From Alteromonas oceanisediminis (lineage in GTDB: Bacteria > Pseudomonadota > Gammaproteobacteria > Enterobacterales > Alteromonadaceae), in assembly GCF_018474025.1 (NCBI RefSeq), contig NZ_JAHCTA010000013.1, positions 1-50,139 on the forward strand: DNA of 50,139 nt, read 5' to 3'. The translations under genes were made by a program, and so were the position numbers. The notes under the pieces are model-generated. The model did not search any database. It was not told the DNA's origin and saw nothing but the letters and a program-made list of their open reading frames with translations. Shown here one piece after another: positions 45,284 through 50,139 of this stretch (position 1 is the first letter of the stretch; every line of letters starts with the position of its first letter).

Positions 45284-46267
45284 ATGCAAACCATGTTATC
45301 AAATGTGCTCATTAATTCCGTGATTTTTGCTCAGGCAGACCCGCTTGAAGTATCCGAATACTTCAAGCGTCATGTCGGACACCACATGCTGGAACCTGCA
45401 GATCGGGTACGCAGTCTCACCCAAGCCGCTTACCTCAATTACCGTGATTTTGCTGGCCTCGGGCTGTCACTCATCCGCTACGGTGATCAGGTGAATATTC
45501 GTTGCTCCGAACCTCGAGAGATCTACCACTTTCAGCTTGTGGTCCGAGGTGAGTGTTGTTGGCGCTTCCAGGACAAGCACATTCGGATGTTGCCTGGTCA
45601 AGCACTTATGGTTAATGCCTATGAGCAAGTGTCGCTAACGTATTCTGCTGATTGTGAAAAAGTTATTATTGCAGTGCCTCAAGCGCTGATCAACGAAATA
45701 TGCCTTGATCAGGTAGGCTCATTGCCTCGTGAAGGGGTCATGTTTTCATCTGACATTATAAACTTGAGTGAATCGACATGTCTCATGAAGTTGCTGGATG
45801 CGCTGTTAACTGAGGCCGATGGCAGCGAGTTGTTGGGTCCGGAGCATGTGGAGCGGCCCTACCGTGAAATTCTGATCCGCAAGCTGCTGCAACAGTTCAG
45901 CAGCAATGTTGCCTCAGAGCGTGACCTACACGCCAATGATTGCAGTTTTTCCAGCCTCTTGGCTTACATTGAGGCCAATATCCGCGCTGACCTGAGCATT
46001 GAAGAGCTGGCGCAGGTGGGAAATGTAAGTACCCGCACCGTCTACAACCTGTTTGCCAAGTATTTCAGTGTGACGCCGAAGCTGTTCATCAAGCAAGCCA
46101 AGCTGCAAAGCCTGCGTAAAGAACTGGCTGGTGGCAAGGCTATTCGGAATGTGACGGAAGGCGCTTTGAACTACGGCTTTACCCATCTTGGGCGTTTTTC
46201 ATCCGACTATCGTAAGATGTTTGGTGAGCTGCCGTCGGAAACGTTGCAGCGCAGTCGCCGAAGCTAA
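45284..46267 (+). CDS. xylS: AraC/XylS-family regulator of the meta operon
   Basis: 327 residues, TOL XylS has 321. The N-terminal effector domain contains YHFQLVVRGECCWRFQDKHI and LTYSADCEKVIIAVP, close in pattern to XylS. The C-terminal AraC domain has two HTH motifs: LSIEELAQVGNVSTRTVYNL and the second ending LNYGFTHLGRFSSDYRKMFG, with PSETLQ. It would bind benzoate or toluates and activate the promoter before xylX, whose boxes match. It is divergent from the meta operon, whereas in pWW0 it lies after xylH. No strong ribosome site; Met4 is an alternative start. Confidence 0.87.
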   Translation: MQTMLSNVLINSVIFAQADPLEVSEYFKRHVGHHMLEPADRVRSLTQAAYLNYRDFAGLGLSLIRYGDQVNIRCSEPREIYHFQLVVRGECCWRFQDKHIRMLPGQALMVNAYEQVSLTYSADCEKVIIAVPQALINEICLDQVGSLPREGVMFSSDIINLSESTCLMKLLDALLTEADGSELLGPEHVERPYREILIRKLLQQFSSNVASERDLHANDCSFSSLLAYIEANIRADLSIEELAQVGNVSTRTVYNLFAKYFSVTPKLFIKQAKLQSLRKELAGGKAIRNVTEGALNYGFTHLGRFSSDYRKMFGELPSETLQRSRRS

Positions 46268-46305
46268 TGGATCCGACCAAGTGGTAGCTCAGTTGGTTAA
46301 TCTGA

Positions 46306-46330
46306 GCGGCACGAATGATTCAGACGTGCC
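46306..46330 (+). terminator. Hairpin after xylS
   Basis: CGGCACG and CGTGCCG form a perfect 7-bp stem around an 11-base loop, followed by TTTC. It lies about 40 bases after the xylS stop and is a plausible, though weak, intrinsic terminator. Confidence 0.5.
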
Positions 46331-46597
46331 GTTTCAGTTGTGACTGACCGCAGATCTTATCCGTGACCGTTTTTACGCAAGCCTATCTGCTGTTGCCGTG
46401 GCGGTGAACCCGGGGTGATGTCAGTATCGCAGGCCATCCCTATCAGGCTGGCGGCCGATGAGATGTGGACGTTGATATCGTAAACGGCGCTCCCCGCCAC
46501 GTTCAGGTACGGTAAGTAGTCACAGTAGAAACAACACAGGTTGTCCATACACGTTCATTCCGCGACGTCCTGCCACCCCAGTAAATTTCGCCCTACA
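46331..46597. other. Non-coding stretch
   Basis: No credible gene. A minus-strand frame at 46357-46548 has no recognisable feature. Composition resembles neither the xylS flank nor the IS66 to its right. Confidence 0.45.
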
Positions 46598-46631
46598 GTA
46601 ACCTCACATTTCCCAGCACGAGGTTACCCTT

Positions 46632-46922
46632 ATGAGAAAGCACCGTACTCCAGAACAGTGGCAGACCCTGGTTGATCAGCAGCGCGCCTGCGGCTTGTCA
46701 GCGCCGCAGTTTTGTAAACAGGAGGAGATCGGTTGCGCCAGCTTCTGTAACTGGCGCAAGCGCCTGTCCGATCCGTCGACTGATGAGTCGTCAGGTCCCG
46801 GTGAAGCCGGTTTTCTGGATCTCTCGTCGTTGATGAGCAACTCTCCATCCTCCGGCCCAGGCTGGAACATTGTGCTTAGCCTCGGCAACGGCGTGGAACT
46901 GCGGCTGAGCCAGAACGGATGA
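46632..46922 (+). CDS. tnpA: IS66 TnpA
   Basis: 96 residues with RTPEQWQTLVDQQRACGLSA and FCKQEEIGCASFCNWRKRLS, the HTH of IS66 TnpA. The GAGG ribosome site lies in a predicted stem (46598-46627), which may limit translation. The stop overlaps tnpB as ATGA. Reading intact, but the element lacks tnpC. Confidence 0.85.
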   Translation: MRKHRTPEQWQTLVDQQRACGLSAPQFCKQEEIGCASFCNWRKRLSDPSTDESSGPGEAGFLDLSSLMSNSPSSGPGWNIVLSLGNGVELRLSQNG

Positions 46923-47263
46923 TCGGGCTCGATAGCCAGGCGCGCATCTGGCTGTGCACCGAGCCCACCGGCATGCGCAAATCATTCGGGGGCTTGAGCG
47001 CCCTGGTCCGGAATCAGTTGAAGCACGACCCACTTAGCGGCCAGTATTTTGTCTTCGTCAACCGTCGAAAGACTCAGATGAAGATGCTGTACTTTACCGC
47101 CACCGGTTATTGCCTGTGGGCCAAGCGCCTGGAGCAGGGACAGTTCCGGGTGCCGTTATCTGCCTCTGGTCAGCGGGCCCTGACCCTGACGGATCTGCAA
47201 CTGCTGATCGATGGTATCGAAGTGCAAAAATGCCGGCAGTTCAAGCGTTTTCGAGGGGTATAG
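46919..47263 (+). CDS. tnpB: IS66 TnpB
   Basis: 114 residues: RIWLCTEPTGMRKSFGGLSA, DPLSGQYFVFVNRRKTQMKM and LYFTATGYCLWAKRLEQGQF are the TnpB signatures. The last residues (RFKRFRGV) are ordinary. Complete, and useful as a reference for the intron-split tnpB at 19703. Confidence 0.9.
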   Translation: MIGLDSQARIWLCTEPTGMRKSFGGLSALVRNQLKHDPLSGQYFVFVNRRKTQMKMLYFTATGYCLWAKRLEQGQFRVPLSASGQRALTLTDLQLLIDGIEVQKCRQFKRFRGV

Positions 47264-47291
47264 AGAGTGGACTTCGGGTATAATAACGGCC

Positions 47292-47495
47292 ATGAATTCA
47301 ACGGCTTCCACTCCTTCTTCCAACGCACCTTCTTACTCGGCCCTGGCCGAGGAGAATGCCGTGTTGCGGGAGCAGTTGGGCGCTCAGGCGGAGTCCATTC
47401 GCCAACTGACCCATCAGTTGGACTGGTTCAAGAAGCAGCTGTTCGGCCCCAAATCCGAGAAGCAGGTTTATGACCTACCAGAACAGGACAGCTTG
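47292..47495 (+). pseudogene. tnpC: IS66 TnpC, N-terminal fragment
   Basis: MNSTASTPSSNAPSYSALAE, then the leucine zipper LAEENAVLREQLGAQAESIR and WFKKQLFGPKSEKQVYDLPE, the start of IS66 transposases. After PEQDSL the frame enters the IS5 end at 47496. The DDE domain is absent. Confidence 0.87.
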
Positions 47496-48686
47496 GGAAG
47501 ATGCGATTAAGTCCCCGATGTGAGAGCATAGCTGCATAGTAAATCATAAACGTTACCGCCCATAAGCCAACAGTTAACCTTTGCTGATAGCGAGTTTTCC
47601 AGTAAGCGCCGTCAGACCCTTAAAGAGATATTCTTATCCAGAATGGATAACCTGCTGCCGTGGTCTCAACTGCTGGAAGTGATTGAACCCTTTTATCCTA
47701 AAGCAGGCAATGGCAGACGTCCGTATGCGCTTGAGACCATGTTTCGCATTCATTGTATGCAGCAATGGTATAGCCTTGGTGATGAAGCGATGGAAGATGC
47801 GTTATATGAAATTGCTTCGATGCGTCAGTTTGCGCAACTGTCATTGGATAAAGCCATTCCAGACCGCACTACCATTATGAACTTCCGGCACTTGCTGGAA
47901 AAGCACAAGCTGACTCGCAAATTATTCAAAACGGTCAACCAATGGCTGTCTGACTGCGGTGTGATGATGACGCAAGGAACATTGGTGGATGCGACGATTA
48001 TTGAAGCGCCCAGCTCCACTAAAAACAAAAAGAATGAACGTGACCCGGAGATGCATCAGACTAAGAAAGGCAATGAATGGCACTTCGGTATGAAAGCCCA
48101 TATTGGTGTGGATGCCAAGAGTGGCCTCACCCATACGCTGGTGACCACCGCCGCAAACGAGCATGACCTGAACCAGTTGAAGAACCTGTTGCATGGCGAA
48201 GAAGAATTCGTTTCCGGCGATGCCGGTTATCAGGGCGCAGAGAAACGGGAAGAGTTGCAAGATACGAATGTGGAATAACTGATTGCTGAACGCCCCGGAA
48301 AAGTCCGGGCACTGAAAAAGCATCCTCGCAAAAACAAAACGGCCATTAACATCGAATACTTAAAAGCCAGCATCAGAGCAAAAGTGGAGCATCCGTTTCG
48401 GATCATCAAATGTCAGTTTGGCTTTATCAAAGCACGCTATAAAGGACTGATGAAAAATGACTCACAGTTAGCCATGTTATTCACCTTGGCGAACCTGTTT
48501 AAAGTAGACCAGATGTTAAGGCGACAGCCAAGAACTATCTGAAATCCTGGAATAACCCGGAATAAGGCCGAAATCAGGCCTAAAACGGCAGTATATTTGC
48601 CGAAATTGAAAATTTAGCGTTCAAAAATTAGACGGTAAGTGCAAAGACTGGTTCAAGAACTAAATTGCAGGACTTATTCGCAGTTT
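47496..48686 (+). mobile_element. IS5-family element
   Basis: Left end GGAAGATGCGATTAAGTCCC at 47496 and right end GGACTTATTCGCA (48670-48682) match the IS5 ends closely (GGAAGGTGCGAA type). The outermost bases of the right end are altered or lost where the IS1111-type element joins. It is inserted in an IS66 tnpC. Confidence 0.85.
47562..48542 (+). pseudogene. IS5 transposase with lost start codon and in-frame ochre codon
   Basis: The frame starting at 47562 reads [20 protein letters not shown], the exact kind of N-terminus IS5 transposases have, but its first codon is ATA, not ATG. It continues through [35 protein letters not shown] (first Asp), [14 protein letters not shown] (second Asp) to TAA at 48276-48278, where relatives have Trp (the [11 protein letters not shown] motif). 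The same frame goes on as [20 protein letters not shown] and [20 protein letters not shown] (Glu) to TGA at 48540. Initiation at the internal ATG 47643 would give only the shortened 211-residue product. Confidence 0.9.
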
Positions 48687-48702
48687 TGTATGGACTCCCC
48701 TC

Positions 48703-48952
48703 GTTTTGCAAGAGATAACTGCTGGCACTATCGGTTTAACTGCTTGCTTGTATCCGGCCTCATAATCTGTCTTTTCTCGACAGGGACCCTGATGGAGATC
48801 CGCTCGACAGCGCCTAATTTCCCTAACGGCCTATTATGGCCCGCTGCGAACGCTGGTTTAGCTGTCGTCGGTTCAACCTGTTGTGCCATCATGTCATACT
48901 CTTTGCAACTCTTTACTCTATACCCCGCATCGACTGCTTTAACTTGTGTTTA
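48703..48952 (-). ncRNA. Expected bridge/seeker RNA region of the IS1111-type element
   Basis: A 250-base non-coding stretch between the transposase stop and the right subterminal repeat. In IS1111-group elements the RNA that guides target choice is encoded in this downstream region, whereas in the IS110 group it lies upstream. I cannot fold it by eye, so this is by family analogy. A plus-strand frame here (48639-49157) is not credible as a gene. Confidence 0.45.
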
Positions 48953-49972
48953 TCACGCTGGCATAACGCGGTATGCGGTGCCATTCGACAATATTGACCA
49001 AATTATCCTTGCATGTTTAGCAGCCAGCGCTACGGCTGCCTTGTTAAAACCACGTCGTTCTTTAACTGCTTTGACCCATAAGCTCTTTCGATCACTTTTC
49101 TTCTCCACAAATCGCATAACAGCACGAGCTCCATGTACCAGCAAGGTTCGCAAATAAACATCGCCTCGTTTTGTAATTCTGCCTAAACGATTTTTTCCTC
49201 CTGAAGACCATTGCCGGGGAACCAATCCTAACCATGCGGTAAACTGTCTGGCGTTTTTAAATTGCCCAATATCACCCACGCTGGCTAACAACGCAGATGC
49301 AGTCAGCGGTCCCACACCTTCAATTTCCATCAAGCGTCTTGCGTCCTCATCTTGTTGCACCTGTATTGTAATATCACGCTCATACTGTGCAATTTCACGG
49401 TCCAGGTCACACAGGCGTCTATATTGTCTGTGGATCAATGTTCGAAGCAGGTGTGGCAATCCATTTTCTGCATCCTCCAGCAACTCGGGCAGTAGCATGC
49501 GTAGCTTTTCACGTCCCAGAGGCAGCACTTCGCCAAATTCCATCAATAGCCCCCGTATCTGGTTGACCAACGCTGTGCGTTCGGACACCAGAAGGGCGCG
49601 AATTCGGTGCATCGCCAATATGGCTTGTTGCTCTTCGTTTTTTATCGCTACAAACCTCATATCAGGCCGGGAAGCAGCCTCACATATTGCCTGAGCATCA
49701 TTCTGGTCATTCTTATTACCTTTGCGATACGGTGCAACAAACTGTGGGGCTATCAACTTCACCTTATGGCCTAATTTTATTAATTCTCTGGCCCAGTAAT
49801 GGGCACTGCCGCAACTTTCCATTGCGACAATACAAGGCGGCAAATGAACAAAAAACGGTAAAAGGTCGCAACGTTTAATCGTCTTTCGAAGTGCTGGTTT
49901 TTCTTGCTCATCAACACCATGCACATCAAAAACATTCTTGGCTAAATCCAACCCAATACGCATAATAGTCAT
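48953..49972 (-). CDS. IS110-family transposase (IS1111 group)
   Basis: 339 residues. The N-terminal RuvC-like DEDD domain has RIGLDLAKNVFDVHGVD (first Asp), CIVAMESCGSAHYWAREL (Glu), and KNDQNDAQAICEAASRPDMR (the paired Asp residues). The C-terminal Tnp_20 domain has MEIEGVGPLTASALLASVGD, FKNARQFTAWLGLVPRQWSS with the catalytic Ser, and GGKNRLGRITKRGDVYLRTL. It cuts and joins DNA under guidance of an element-encoded RNA. The frame is intact, so the element may be mobile. Confidence 0.93.
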   Translation of the reverse strand: MTIMRIGLDLAKNVFDVHGVDEQEKPALRKTIKRCDLLPFFVHLPPCIVAMESCGSAHYWARELIKLGHKVKLIAPQFVAPYRKGNKNDQNDAQAICEAASRPDMRFVAIKNEEQQAILAMHRIRALLVSERTALVNQIRGLLMEFGEVLPLGREKLRMLLPELLEDAENGLPHLLRTLIHRQYRRLCDLDREIAQYERDITIQVQQDEDARRLMEIEGVGPLTASALLASVGDIGQFKNARQFTAWLGLVPRQWSSGGKNRLGRITKRGDVYLRTLLVHGARAVMRFVEKKSDRKSLWVKAVKERRGFNKAAVALAAKHARIIWSILSNGTAYRVMPA

Positions 49973-50139
49973 AGGACTCTCCTCATTGATTAACGATATT
50001 CACCTTAATCATGGCACATCGATGCCGATTATGAGGGGAGTCCATCCCATTTCCCTAGTACCTGTAGCGGCCTGACTTCTTATATCGCCTGACCCGACTT
50101 TATCCGCACATTCCGACCCGCAATCATTGATTCTATCCT

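Larger units (their letters stand above)
46598..47495 (+). mobile_element. IS66-family element, cut by IS5
   Basis: Begins about GTAACCTC at 46598, which pairs with GAGGTTAC at 46620-46627 to form a hairpin holding the tnpA ribosome site. It carries tnpA, tnpB and the first 68 codons of tnpC, then stops at an IS5-family end. Only distantly similar to the IS66 at 19545-25980. Confidence 0.82.
48687..50052 (-). mobile_element. IS110-family element, IS1111 group
   Basis: Subterminal inverted repeats ATGGACTCCCCTC (48690-48702) and GAGGGGAGTCCAT (50033-50045) are perfect 13-bp complements and bracket one transposase gene. Subterminal repeats with a few bases outside are the mark of the IS1111 group. 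The outer seven bases at the transposase-start side would be CCCATTT. The same 25-base end occurs at 9369-9393. Confidence 0.87.

Noticed and set aside
46279-46300. GTGGTAGCTCAGTTGGTTAA looks like the D-arm of a tRNA
   Set aside because: No acceptor stem, anticodon arm or T-arm can be paired around it, and the following bases form the hairpin after xylS. Chance or a tiny tRNA relic.
48639-49157. Plus-strand frame of 172 residues with hydrophobic segments as a membrane protein gene
   Set aside because: It runs from IS5 through the IS1111-type end into the antisense of the transposase, with no ribosome site; a chance frame.

Overview
This window looks like a piece of a mobile, plasmid-like or island-like catabolic region from a gammaproteobacterium, probably marine (relatives of Alteromonadales or Oceanospirillales are the best guess from the style of the IS elements and housekeeping fragments; the sequence does not fix the genus). 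Its core is a nearly complete TOL-type pathway for toluene/xylene. The upper operon, xylC-xylM-xylA-xylB-xylN (about 16.8 to 10.0 kb, minus strand), turns methylbenzenes into benzoates. The lower meta-cleavage operon, xylXYZL-TEGFJQKIH (about 42.5 to 31.1 kb, minus strand), turns benzoates via catechols into pyruvate and acyl-CoA. A divergent xylS regulator gene sits at 45.3 kb. Gene order within both operons matches the classical TOL operons; xylU, xylW and xylR are absent from the window.

Layout: 1-9.4 kb is AT-richer accessory DNA: a truncated response regulator, a truncated PIN-like gene, a minimal Tn3-family transposon, a KAP-type NTPase with a membrane partner, a broken small lipoprotein, an IS3 relic and a histidine kinase cut off before its ATPase domain. 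Two attC-like hairpins precede the PIN and lipoprotein genes. 9.4-17.2 kb holds the upper pathway, with a candidate sigma-54 promoter and a long dyad upstream of xylC. 17.3-27.3 kb is a pile-up of insertion sequences (IS1380, two fused IS3 pieces, an IS66 carrying two different group II introns, an IS407-like relic, another IS66 relic) around a fragment of what may be a plasmid replication protein. 27.2-30.0 kb is a remnant of a Tn4651-like transposon: a tnpA 5' fragment, a tnpS-like tyrosine recombinase and a divergent tnpT-like coiled-coil DNA-binding gene with a palindromic operator. 30.4-42.5 kb is the meta operon, ending in a XylS-type promoter with two perfect TGCA-N6-GGATA boxes. 42.7-50.1 kb holds a truncated integrase, a decayed IS21, xylS preceded by four 20-bp tandem repeats, and nested IS66, IS5 and IS110/IS1111 elements.

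How it works together (inference from known families): XylN would admit the hydrocarbon, XylMA would hydroxylate the methyl group, XylB and XylC would oxidise the alcohol and aldehyde to benzoate, and benzoate-bound XylS would activate the promoter before xylX. XylXYZ and XylL make catechol, XylT keeps XylE active, and XylGFJQKIH complete degradation. Most of the remaining DNA is transposable elements in several stages of decay, which probably assembled and now flank the pathway.
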